Origin: Cladopsammia gracilis
Lineage: Eukaryota > Cnidaria > Anthozoa > Scleractinia > Dendrophylliidae
Direction: 5' to 3'
DNA length: 64,000 nucleotides
Assembly (NCBI GenBank): GCA_022457155.1
Contig: JAJGOT010000456.1
Coordinates: forward strand, 312,501-376,500
The notes under the pieces were generated by a model that saw nothing but the letters and a program-made list of their open reading frames with translations, did not search any database and was not told the origin of the DNA. Numbering within the stretch: the first letter of the stretch is position 1; every line of letters begins with the position of its first letter. The position numbers and the translations under genes were made by a program. Of this stretch, positions 12,540-21,568 are shown one piece after another.

Positions 12540-13386
12540 TAATTCCACTGTCCATTGTCAATTTCCATTGTCCATTGTCTTCTTTGTTGTTTTCCTCCTC
12601 TTTTCCACACCACTGTGTTAGTAATCCTGAAAACAGAAATAAACAGATTCAATGGTGAGGACATGTTCATTTGCTTTCTAATTTCTCTGCAAATTATAAA
12701 TATCCGTAAATAATTGTTAATGACGCAAGCAAAACTGGAAAATTTATATACGCTTTGTAAAGCTTCCCATATAATTTAGGCACACGAATTACCTACATGT
12801 ATGCGCGAGGCTGCTTTTACGAATTTTACGGACCAAGTCAAACTTTAAGGGGCCAAACCTTATTTCAATGTTCGTTACAGCTTAGAAGCAAGACTGCTAC
12901 ATTTTTTGCACTATTTGAGGCAAATACGACTAATGCAAATGCACTGCTTTAGGGCCAAGGAAGCGACGCTCAAAATGCACGTGGTCATACTTGTACTAGC
13001 AGCATTTTAGCATTGTAGCAGTATTTTACATTTACATTTATTGCCTTGCAAAATCACATAAGTGCAAGCTCCTGACTAGCTTGCTGGAAAAACTTAAAAA
13101 TAATATGGTTTGAAACCACTGCTCACCTTTGGTTGAACTTGTTGAAAGTTTTCTTTCTTTGTGTCATCTCTTCGGTTTCCCTCGTGCGGCTTCAAATTCC
13201 CTTTCTGAGAAGAAACAAAAATTGTTTTAGTTTTCGTGATAAAATTGTAACAATGTATTCTCTCAAACCAGTACTCACCTTCCGTTGTACGCGTTACAAG
13301 TTGGAAGAATTCTTTCCTCGCTTCATCTCTGTCTTATCCCTCGTGCGACTCCCCGCTCCTTTAAGACAACAACGACATCCGAACAT
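12540..13386 (-). pseudogene. Small spliced gene of unknown function, copy 2 (probably dead)
   Basis: This is the paralogue of 5770-6555. The minus-strand ATG is at 13386 (MFGCRCCLKG). The first exon ends at 13279 before GTGAGT, the second spans 13204-13127 (KGNLKPHEG, then GTGAGC), and the third starts at 12626 after TTCTGTTTTCAG. A TAA interrupts the first exon seven codons before the donor, at a codon that is AAG in copy 1, so the two copies carry different stops. Function unknown. Confidence 0.5.
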
Positions 13387-13550
13387 CTCGGCGTCCTCGC
13401 TCAACTACAACTTGCTTGGTTTGTGACACGTTCTGCAAGTAACATGAATATGGATTAGGAACTAAGAAGCCAGTCACTGACAAGCACGCTACAGATTTGA
13501 CGCGATTCTATTGTGCACGCTTTTTCAGTGAGCAATTCCTAAATCGCGTT

Positions 13551-13708
13551 AGAAAATGGTCACACCCACTCAGCCAATCAGTGCCCAGTGTTTGTGTGCT
13601 CTATATCCCATAAACTGTCTTAAATTATTTAGAAAATGGTCACACCCACTCAGCCAATCAGTGGCCAGTATTTGTGTGCTCTATATCCCATAAACTGTCT
13701 TAAATTAT
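13551..13708. repeat. Two tandem copies of an 80-bp repeat
   Basis: Each copy starts AGAAAATGGTCACACCCAC and ends CATAAACTGTCTTAAATTA. A third copy lies at 22470-22536, so the copies bracket the two ~1-kb units and the retrotransposon. Confidence 0.8.
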
Positions 13709-14661
13709 GTAAAGAGGCGGGGGCTTTGAAGCCCAGGGAAATTGTGGGGTAAAATAACTACTCATTAGTATGCTCTATATAGAACATACTAATGAATTCT
13801 TTTGTTTTCCTTTGTCTAAAAGCCTAATTAGTATGCTCTATAAAGAGCATACTAATGAGAAAATAGAGCATGCTAATGTTACAGGCTGCTAATTTAAACA
13901 AAAACAACTTGCAGTTATAACAATGACAATTTTATTTGAAGTTTTCGCTTTACATAACTTAAGCAAGAGATTAATCGCCAAAATAACAAAAACCAAATTC
14001 GACTTAACAATTTTTAGGAAAAATTAAAAGAAAGACTGGGTCTTTCTGCGTATACCGGTACTCATTGTCTTCTATTGTTTGTGAGGTATTGTACTTTTGG
14101 TCTTGTTTCGCATTTGTATTATTGCCGTTCTTTGTTCCTTTTGTTTTACGTCATCTGTCCTCCGGTACACACAGAAACAACCGAAAGACTGGTCTCACCG
14201 TGGTTTGGAATTGTCTCTTTCTCTTTGCTCAATTTCGTTCACTGTCGTAGGCTTTTGGAAACGTACAGTTTTGTCGAATTCATATCATCCCCAAAGCACT
14301 CGGATATGTCTACGCTCTCAAAAGCAAGTAACTCTTGAGTGGCAAGGACGGCCTCAAGTTCCTCGAGCTCTGTATACTGGCTCATAGCCGGAGCAAATGA
14401 GCCATCAAAACAACAAAGAATAAACAAAGCTCCAAAGAAAGAAAAGCATTGTTATTCGTAAAATTCTACCAAGGTTACGGCGACATCCAAAACAAAATAG
14501 CATCGTGATTCCCAAGTGTGGATTTCTTCGCGGATATGACCATTTTCTAAGACGGTTAGACAATGAACGCTCGTGTCCTATGGGATATAGCGCCTCTCGC
14601 ATTAGATAGAAGTGCCACTCGGGCTACGCCCTCGTGGCCTTCTATCTATGCTCGAGGCACT
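13709..14661. repeat. ~1-kb unit copy 1, left part (split by the retrotransposon)
   Basis: This sequence is repeated directly at 21569-22427. The right remainder of copy 1 lies at 21529-21568. The unit begins GTAAAGAGGCGGGGGCTTTG and contains short palindromes built on ATTAGTATGCTCTATATAGA. It resembles an LTR pair at first sight but is target DNA, because the inserted element has its own terminal repeats. Confidence 0.8.
14591..14653. repeat. Hairpin next to the integration site
   Basis: GCCTCTCGCATTAGATAGAAG is followed by the inverse TTCTATCTATGCTCGAGGC around a GCCACTCGGGC stem. The same hairpin occurs in the second unit at about 22362-22424, where no element is inserted. A role in target choice is only a possibility. 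Confidence 0.6.
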
Positions 14662-14746
14662 ATTCGCACTGCATATATTACGAACAACGCTATAAAATCT
14701 ACCACCATGAATAAATTACCCCATTGCTGCTCAACTACAGAAGCGG
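14662..14746 (+). repeat. Terminal repeat A1
   Basis: 85 bp, apparently identical to A2 at 21255-21339. It starts ATTCGCACTGCATATATTAC and ends ACAGAAGCGG. It contains a TATAAAA-like stretch that may act as promoter. Confidence 0.85.
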
Positions 14747-14822
14747 TATACGACGTTGAACAGTACGCGAGATTATAACCACAGTTCTACTTAAGAAGAT
14801 ACGTCGAGTGAAAGGTTCTGAA

Positions 14823-16683
14823 ATGGCCGCAGAGCAACGACCGCGAGATGTGCAATATCCTCAGGCAGTCGAACCTCAAGCCGAACCAGCGCCGCTGGTA
14901 GTAGCGCCAAACCAGCCGCCTCCGGCTGAGCGACAGGAGCAACCTCAGCCTGCAGGACGAGTAGAAGGGGAAAGAGAGGGAAACGTCGAACTAGAGGTAA
15001 TTTAAGACACGTGGAATTTACATTTTCTCATTCTGTTAGTTGTTTACATAGTCGTTAAAATTCGTGTTTCTGACCGAGAAGAACTCGTTTCACTGCGCTT
15101 GTTTAGTCCTGGTTTGCTGTGCTGCATTCAGTCATTGTTTGGAGAGTTAAAATGTTGTATTCTTATCCTTCGCGGTTGTTTCGTTAACTTTATCCTCGTA
15201 TAAGTTTTGTCTCCTCGTTCGTTATCGTCGATACATTATGTTAATACATTTATAATTATGGAATATTCTCCAGGTTGTATTCAGTAGTTTTAAAGGTCGG
15301 CGTAGTGGTATTTATTTATATTCCTGTGGTTTCATTTAGATTCGAGTAGGCGTTTAGCCCACTCAGTATTTATTCCGATAAATTAAGTGTGGTCGCGGTC
15401 GACCAATAAGTTAAGTGTGGTCGCGGTCGACCAATAAATTAAGTGTGGTCGCGGTCGACCAATGATTAAGCGTGGTCGCGGTCGATCGATAAATTAAGTG
15501 TTGTCGCGGTCGACTAATAACTTGAGTGTGGTCGCGCTCGACTAATAAATTAAGTGTGGTCGCGGTCGACTAATACGTTAAGTGTGGTCGCTGTCGACTG
15601 AATGTAAGGGTGGTCGCGGTCGACCAATAAATTAAGTGTGGTCGCGGTCGACCAATAAATTGAGTGTGGTCGCGGTCGACCAATAAATTAAGTGTGGTCG
15701 CGGTCGACCAGTAGATTAAGTGTGGTCGCGGTCGACCAATGGATTAAGTGTGGTCGCGGTCGACCAATAAAGTCTGGTCGCTGTCGACCGAATGTAATTG
15801 GGGTCGCGGTCGACCAATAAATTAAGTATGGTCGCGGTCGACCAATAAATTAAGTGTGGTCGTGGTCGACTACTGACATCAAATGTGGTCGCTGTCGACC
15901 GAATGTAAGTATGGTCGCGGTCGACCGAATGTAAGTGTGGTCGCGGTCGATTAATACATTAAGTGTGGTCGCGGTCGACCAATAAAAGTGTCGTCGCGGT
16001 CGACCAGTAAAAGTGTGGTCGGGGTCGACCACGAACAATTGACAGGGCCCGAGTGGACTGAGAGAACTGTATGGCAAGTGTCTTAGTGCGCATTTTGTGT
16101 TTTGTAGAACCTGAAGAGAGAGCTCCAAACTTTGAAAAAGAGTATGGAGGATATGACAAAACCTACGGTGGCGACGCTAAGGAAGAAGGCTATGGATTAC
16201 ACGCACAGGCCGCTGACTGATTTCAATAAATTTGAAGCCCTGGAGATGCTGGAAAATTTGGAACATGGGGCAAGAGACAGCCGGGATGAGAAGGCAGAGT
16301 ACTACCGTGTCGCCTGCCAGACGGCGAGAATAAAGATTGATTACCCCAAGGAACATTTCAGGTCCCTTTTGTCACGCCTCCTGGGGGACAAGGATCACCA
16401 GACGGTATTTGAGGCGGTCGCGAAGGTGGAGAAATCCATGGCCAAATGGCGAGGTTCCGGCGAGCAATGGCGAGGCCCCGGTGGGCAATGGCGAGGCTCC
16501 GGCGACCGCATGAGTACATCCTACGGCGGGTGGCCCAGGAGGAATGGACCGGGCCCCAGGTGTTACTACTGTGATAGGGTGGGCCACATCGCGGCTAATT
16601 GCTTTAATAAGAGGAGAGATCAGCGCCCGGGCCCTTATCGCCGGTACCAGCCGACGAAAAATGAGGCTCCAAAAGACCAATAG
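14823..16683 (+). CDS. gag: Gag-like protein of the DIRS-type element (two exons)
   Basis: Exon 1 (14823-14996) encodes a Pro/Gln/Glu-rich N terminus. A donor GAG|GTAATT and an acceptor TTTTGTAG|AAC at 16107 join it in phase 0 to exon 2 (16108-16683), giving about 249 residues. Across the junction the protein reads ELENLKRELQTLKKSMEDM, a leucine-spaced coiled-coil-like segment that neither exon would make alone, which supports the splice. The C-terminal part has three Arg/Trp/Gly-rich repeats and one CCHC zinc knuckle (CYYCDRVGHIAANC, at nucleotides about 16562-16603), typical of nucleic-acid-binding Gag proteins. The 1.1-kb intron contains a minisatellite. Expected role: packaging of the element RNA. 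Confidence 0.75.
15385..16035. repeat. ~27-bp minisatellite inside the Gag intron
   Basis: Roughly two dozen degenerate units of GTGGTCGCGGTCGACCAAT followed by AAATTAA. Each unit carries the palindrome GGTCGACC. Minus-strand frames here are repeat artefacts. No spacer-like unique sequence lies between units, so it is not a CRISPR array. Confidence 0.9.
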
Positions 16684-17189
16684 GGAGCGCACAACGATGG
16701 GATTGGGACATAGCGTCTATTTCTAAATGATAATAATGTTTAGACGATCATGTAGTGCCGTAACATATTTAAGAGAATTAAATAATCTAGGACCGACTGA
16801 ATACTCCTGTGTGATAATAGCATGTGTGGATCTAATAAAGGAGGAAGCCCTCAGTGATTGTGCAAACTGATATATGTTGTATTTTGTATGATTTTACCCC
16901 CACGCTTTACTTGTCATGGGAATCAGGGGGAAAGAGGCTCGAGGAGCTCTCTAGATTGCCTGGTACGTTGTCATGGCAATAAATAATTTCGGTTTTGTTC
17001 ATTAATTTATGAGCTTCACATAATAACGCTCTGCGCAGCCACGGGGAGATGGGAGTTTTGAAAACTGGCTTCAAAACAGCCTCCCGGTCATACTGGGTCG
17101 GAACTGCCGTCTCTCCGCTGGTTTGCACGGGACTTCTTTGTTTCTCGTTAAATTATTCATCTTCGTTCTATTGCTATCGTTTATTGTAG
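16684..17189. other. Spacer between Gag and polymerase exons
   Basis: About 500 bases without an open frame of note. It ends in a pyrimidine-rich acceptor TTTATTGTAG directly before the polymerase frame. A 3' splice site rather than ribosomal frameshifting may therefore give access to the polymerase (inference). Confidence 0.55.
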
Positions 17190-19439
17190 GCAATATACTG
17201 GTGTTGGGAAAAGGATAAGGATTTCGATATGGTTGTCATAAACGAGGGAACCAAGAGAAATGACATACGTTGGGTGAATTTCATGGGAGATCCCGTGCCA
17301 ACCAGTGGAGAGACGGTGGTAAAAAGGGAGCTGGAGAAAACGGCCCTTTTAGTGGGAAAAGGGGAACTAATAGGAGAAGTGGACCAATTGGTCTTCAGAG
17401 ACCCCAATAGCTTTGTCGCGGGCGAATTACACGAACATGCGGCACAATGGGCGAATATTGCTGCAACAGCGCCGATCGAAAACCGTGTCGAGGTATTAGA
17501 ATGGATCGAGAGAAAGGTATCGATTTTCTCCTTTTTTCAACACTTTAAAGGAACTTTCAAAGGAGAGAACTATGATTCGGACTGCCCACCTAGTAGGTCA
17601 TTTCGCAATAATGTCTCGTGCAAATCGTTTGGTGAGTTTATTCGGAAAACTCTCCTGGCTCGTCTAAAGACTGGGGCCATATCGTTACTGGGGAAAGTTG
17701 GGCAAACAGAGGCCCCGCATATCGTGCTACCGCTGACCGTCGAGCCCACAAAGCCTCGACTGTGTCAGGACGCGCGATACTTGAATTTGTGGATGCAAGA
17801 CAAACCTTTCTCTTTGGATAAAATCACGGATCTGCCCCGGTACGTTCCGAAGGACTCCTTCCAGACTGTGCTGGACGACAAATCCGGCTACGATCATCTC
17901 CTCCTAACTGAAGATAGTCGCACTTATTTTGGCATTCAGTGGGGCGGATGGTATTTTGTTTATAACACACTTCCATTTGGGTGGAAAATTTCTCCTTATA
18001 TTTATCATTCCACGGGCTTAATGGCGTCTAACTACTTTCGGTCCCTCGGAATACCATGTTCCCTTTATATTGACGACCGGCATAATGGTGAGCTCCAAGT
18101 ACCATTAGACGGTGGCGCGTACGCGGGCCTGGAAAGTTCTGAACAGAGGCATTTCGCCGCGGCCAAGTCAGCAATCTTTCTAGTGGCCTTTTATCTGGTT
18201 CGGCTAGGCTATTTTTTAGGTCTGGCAAAGTCCACGTTGATTCCCCAAAAGATCGTCTCATACCTGGGTTTTCTCGTGGACTCTAGTAGAGAAGTATTCC
18301 ATTTGAAGGCAGACAAACAGAGGAAGTTTGTTGAATTGATAAAAGCTATTTTGGCAAGTCGCTGGGTCCTGGTTAAGACTCTGCAGCGGATAACGGGAAA
18401 ATGCGTCTCGTTTTCACTGGTGGTGCCCGGAGCAAGGCTGTTCACAAGGGAAATGAATGCGGCAATTTCGATTGGTCTGCGTAAAATGAAACCAGTGCAC
18501 GTTCAAGGCGCACTCCGGGAGGAGATTGCGCACTGGTTATTCCTTGAACAGTGGGATCAACCCATAGGGTGGCGAGAGGAGAGGCATTTACAAGTGAAGC
18601 TCGCATCAGATGCCTCTCAGTCTGGTTGGGGTGGGGTCATCCTATCACCGTTTACACAAGAAGCGTCTGACTATTGGACAGAAGAGGAGGTGGGTCTGGA
18701 TACCTCGACTAAGGAGGCCCTAGCAGTTGACCATGTGCTGCGCGCATTTACTAATCATGTAACTAATGCGCGAGTTGACATAATGGTTGACAACCAGGCC
18801 GTAGTACATGTTTGGAATCACCAAGGGGGTCGCAGTCTTTCATTAAACAAGGCAATTAAAAAACTGTTCTTTACTACAACAGAACTGAATATATTACTGC
18901 GTTTGTCGTATGTTTCCACCCATTTGAATCCAGCTGACTCCCCCTCGCGAAGATTATCGCACCTTGATGTGAAACTAGCTCCCCGGGTATGGCGCATGGT
19001 ACAACAGCAATTTGGAGGTCCCGATGGCCACTCCTGCGATCTCATGGCCCTAGATTCCAATACCATGACTGACAAGACAGGCACGCCTTTGCCACACTTC
19101 ACGCCATACCCTTCTCCAGGATCATTGGGTGTTAATGTGTTTGCACAAGATCTTACGCGGTTTCCGTCGGTGATGCAGAACCCGTACGTGTTTCCCCCGA
19201 GTGAACTGGTAGGCCCGGTTTGGAGGTATCTCAGGTCCTGTGGGCAGCCCTGCACGATGGTGGTGATTGATAGCTACCCCAGACAATTCTGGTGGCCTTT
19301 GTTAGAGGGATCTGCACAGAGGAGAAGCCGGCTTGTGAGGCGTAGCGACGCAGCTACTTTACTCTACCCCTCAAAGGAGGGTTGGCTCCCTGGAACGTCG
19401 GCCCGAGGGGACATTTGGGCCTTCCGCGTGGTATTTTAG
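17190..19439 (+). CDS. pol: Reverse transcriptase / RNase H (with MT-like tail) of the DIRS-type element
   Basis: The frame is open from the acceptor at 17189; the first ATG is at 17229 (736 residues from there). The RT core has LDDKSGYDH near residue 213 and LYIDDR near 278, the aspartates of the palm. RNase H follows with LASDAS near 457, TKEAL near 493, VDNQAVVH near 519 and HLNPADSPSR near 565. The tail (about 600-700) has a VFPP motif and a tryptophan-rich PRQFWWPLL, in the place and pattern of the methyltransferase-like module of DIRS elements, although the expected (D/N)PP(Y/F) reads VFPP. The last codons may be removed by splicing at 19431, fusing the protein to the recombinase. Confidence 0.88.
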   Translation, partial: AIYWCWEKDKDFDMVVINEGTKRNDIRWVNFMGDPVPTSGETVVKRELEKTALLVGKGELIGEVDQLVFRDPNSFVAGELHEHAAQWANIAATAPIENRVEVLEWIERKVSIFSFFQHFKGTFKGENYDSDCPPSRSFRNNVSCKSFGEFIRKTLLARLKTGAISLLGKVGQTEAPHIVLPLTVEPTKPRLCQDARYLNLWMQDKPFSLDKITDLPRYVPKDSFQTVLDDKSGYDHLLLTEDSRTYFGIQWGGWYFVYNTLPFGWKISPYIYHSTGLMASNYFRSLGIPCSLYIDDRHNGELQVPLDGGAYAGLESSEQRHFAAAKSAIFLVAFYLVRLGYFLGLAKSTLIPQKIVSYLGFLVDSSREVFHLKADKQRKFVELIKAILASRWVLVKTLQRITGKCVSFSLVVPGARLFTREMNAAISIGLRKMKPVHVQGALREEIAHWLFLEQWDQPIGWREERHLQVKLASDASQSGWGGVILSPFTQEASDYWTEEEVGLDTSTKEALAVDHVLRAFTNHVTNARVDIMVDNQAVVHVWNHQGGRSLSLNKAIKKLFFTTTELNILLRLSYVSTHLNPADSPSRRLSHLDVKLAPRVWRMVQQQFGGPDGHSCDLMALDSNTMTDKTGTPLPHFTPYPSPGSLGVNVFAQDLTRFPSVMQNPYVFPPSELVGPVWRYLRSCGQPCTMVVIDSYPRQFWWPLLEGSAQRRSRLVRRSDAATLLYPSKEGWLPGTSARGDIWAFRVVF

Positions 19440-19587
19440 AGAACTGTAATATAATGATTATGAGACATCGGGCGATACGAGAAACATGATTTTCTATGTC
19501 GTATAGAATAGGAGGTGCTCAGAACTGAATTACTTACTAATAAAACCTGATATAATCGTGATAACCGTTTCTTTGTTTGTGTCATAG
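19431..19587 (+). other. Candidate intron joining polymerase and recombinase
   Basis: A GTG|GTATTT donor and a strong acceptor TTTGTTTGTGTCATAG|GAT are both in phase 0. Removal of these 157 bases would make one protein of about 1,207 residues. The donor is weak, so separate proteins remain possible. Confidence 0.45.
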
Positions 19588-20970
19588 GATCTACCGATAA
19601 TAGCCAAGTTGTTTACCCCTTCCGTTAGGTGCCCAGTATGCGCTCATGCCAATGATCAGGATTTTCGTTATTGCCAGCGATGTGGCTACAATAGACGAGT
19701 TCGGTTCCCTAGCGCGGCGAAGAAGAAGGATATAAATCTCGAACGAATTGAACAGAGGTTGCAGCAATTATGGAATTTTGACCGTGCGACGAGTTATACT
19801 AAGCAAAAGGACTCTTTGAAACAGGAATTAGAGGCTTTTCTGTCGGCGCTCCCAGGCTACGTTACCTTGGAAACCGTAACACCCCGGGATATATGTCGCT
19901 TTCTTGTCTACAAAGACAAGGATGGGAAGACCCAGGTGCACCGCAACGCTTGTGAATTTCTGGGGAAAAGAGGGAAGTTTCACTGTGGGTGCCCGACACA
20001 TCTTTCTTACAAAACGGTGGACTCCTATATAGGAAAACTAAGGGCGATATTCCACGCGATGGGAAGAGATGGGGATTGGGACAAACGTTTATGTTTAGGT
20101 AATCCGGCGGCTGACAAATCAGTTAAAGATTACTTGAAATTAGTCTCCGCTGAACAACTGCAGGCACGGATAACCCCCAAGCAGGCGACGCCATTTTTTG
20201 TAGATAAACTGGCACAACTGTCTGTGTATTTGGAAACGAAGCTACAAGAGACAGACAGGGCGAGGGTCATTGATCGCTTTGTCCTAGCCCGCGATCAAGC
20301 TTACTTCAAGCTGGCATTTTTTAGCGGGGACAGACCGGGAGATCTGGGGCAAGTGAAGGTCCCAGAAATTTTGCGGTTCCCGAATAATGATGGCTTCTTA
20401 TTCAATCACATTTGGGGCAAGACTCTTCGAGATGGCGATCAAAACGTTTTTGGAGTCAGACGGAACCCACAGAAGGAGATATGTCCGATAAGGGGGATTG
20501 AGCGCTATCTGGAGATAGCTAGGGAGATACGCATTGACCTTACGCGGGGCTACCTCTTCCGTCCTATCACGCCTGACCTTGGCGTCCGAGATGGGCCCCT
20601 ATCCTCGTCCGCAGCTGAGGCGCGCTTAAAAGTCTACCTAACGGACATGAAAGCTGATGACGGGGAAACGTTGCATGGTTTCAGGGCGGGGTGCGCAATC
20701 ACCCTCGCATTGACTGGATCGGATCTCGCCGAAATCATGGACCATGTAGGCTGGTCAAACAGACACACGGCACTTTACTATATGCAACTGGCAAAGGTCC
20801 TGAATCCCGCCGGAGCGTCGGCGAGGCTCGCTTCAGGGTCTCACGAGGGGCCGGTCAATGCCTGGCAGGATATCAACGAACTCAAACGTTTCGTCTGCGC
20901 CTTTCCACCGGTGCAAGCCCAAGGACATAAAAGGGGACGGGAAGATGCGGCTTGTTACAGTAACGGTTAA
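19588..20970 (+). CDS. Tyrosine recombinase of the DIRS-type element
   Basis: The frame is open from the acceptor at 19587, and the common part has about 453 residues from 19609. Near the N terminus CPVC and CQRC (residues 8-25) form a zinc-ribbon-like module, and CEFLG...HCGCPTH (around 115-130) adds a second Cys/His cluster. The catalytic domain shows Arg in FFSGDRPGDL (about 241), HGFR (356-359), GW in place of the second His-containing box (about 378) and the nucleophile Tyr in ALYYMQL (about 390). This set (R, HxxR, W/H, Y) is complete, so the enzyme could be active. It would integrate the circular DNA at short identical sequences. Neighbouring terminal repeats fit this mechanism. Confidence 0.9.
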   Translation, partial: DLPIIAKLFTPSVRCPVCAHANDQDFRYCQRCGYNRRVRFPSAAKKKDINLERIEQRLQQLWNFDRATSYTKQKDSLKQELEAFLSALPGYVTLETVTPRDICRFLVYKDKDGKTQVHRNACEFLGKRGKFHCGCPTHLSYKTVDSYIGKLRAIFHAMGRDGDWDKRLCLGNPAADKSVKDYLKLVSAEQLQARITPKQATPFFVDKLAQLSVYLETKLQETDRARVIDRFVLARDQAYFKLAFFSGDRPGDLGQVKVPEILRFPNNDGFLFNHIWGKTLRDGDQNVFGVRRNPQKEICPIRGIERYLEIAREIRIDLTRGYLFRPITPDLGVRDGPLSSSAAEARLKVYLTDMKADDGETLHGFRAGCAITLALTGSDLAEIMDHVGWSNRHTALYYMQLAKVLNPAGASARLASGSHEGPVNAWQDINELKRFVCAFPPVQAQGHKRGREDAACYSNG

Positions 20971-21192
20971 ATTAACGAGTGAGTCACGATTTAGGTTTGG
21001 GGGATTTTGTGAGGAGTAAGGGGGAATTGGCGTCTGGGCTTATACCGCGGAATAGCCTGGGAGGACGCTAGGGGGTTATATTTGGCCCGAGCTGCAACCG
21101 ATGGCTCCCTTGGCGGAATATCTTTAGGTATGGGAGAGGAAGCCATCGGTTGGTTGTAGTTTATAATAGTAACAAGACTATATAGACCAGGA
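20971..21192. other. 3' non-coding part of the DIRS-type element
   Basis: Contains an inverted pair, CAACCGATGGCTCCC and GGAAGCCATCGGTTG (about 21098-21155), able to form a stem-loop before the B1 repeat. It may mark the RNA 3' end (inference). Confidence 0.45.
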
Positions 21193-21254
21193 GCCGAATT
21201 TATTCCCCAATCTCAATGCGATGTGACAATGGATGCGGTGCAGAATAGGTTACT
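21193..21254 (+). repeat. Terminal repeat B1
   Basis: 62 bp, apparently identical to B2. It starts GCCGAATTTATTCCCC and ends AATAGGTTACT, directly followed by A2. Confidence 0.85.
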
Positions 21255-21339
21255 ATTCGCACTGCATATATTACGAACAACGCTATAAAATCTACCACCA
21301 TGAATAAATTACCCCATTGCTGCTCAACTACAGAAGCGG
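21255..21339 (+). repeat. Internal repeat A2
   Basis: Second copy of A1. Its fusion to B1 across ACT reproduces the junction of a closed-circle intermediate. Confidence 0.85.
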
Positions 21340-21466
21340 AGGGAGTGTTGTAATGGAGCGATGTGACAAACATCATCGGACCTAGGACGGCAGTAGGACA
21401 GGGACGGGTATGTCAAGCGCCCTCCCACCCTCCCAATCTGAATCGCACTGTGACCATTGTCAGGTC

Positions 21467-21528
21467 GCCGAATTTATTCCCCAATCTCAATGCGATGTGA
21501 CAATGGATGCGGTGCAGAATAGGTTACT
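21467..21528 (+). repeat. Terminal repeat B2
   Basis: Second copy of B1 and right end of the element. The last three bases ACT are shared with the target. Confidence 0.85.
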
Positions 21529-21568
21529 ATATCCCATAGAACACTCGCATTCATTGTCCAACCCTTAC
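21529..21568. repeat. ~1-kb unit copy 1, right part
   Basis: ATATCCCATAGAACACTCGC continues the unit interrupted at 14661. It matches 22428-22467 of the uninterrupted copy. Confidence 0.8.

Larger units (their letters stand above)
14662..21528 (+). mobile_element. DIRS-type (Ngaro/PAT-like) tyrosine-recombinase retrotransposon, structurally complete
   Basis: The order is A1 (14662-14746), Gag, RT/RNase H/MT-like, tyrosine recombinase, then B1-A2-B2 (21193-21528), the split-direct-repeat layout known from Ngaro and PAT elements. The B1/A2 junction GGTTACTATTCGC equals the joint of a circularised element. Flanks read GAGGC-ACT on the left and ACT-ATATCCC on the right, while the unoccupied unit at 22421-22434 reads GAGGCACTATATCCC. 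The insertion therefore used a shared ACT and made no target-site duplication, as expected of a tyrosine recombinase. Reading frames are long and uninterrupted, which suggests a young and perhaps active copy. Confidence 0.92.

Noticed and set aside
15385..16035. CRISPR-like array
   Set aside because: Degenerate head-to-tail units with no unique spacers, located in an intron of an animal retrotransposon. The same reasoning applies to the 22.7-26.8 kb and 56.8-57.8 kb arrays.
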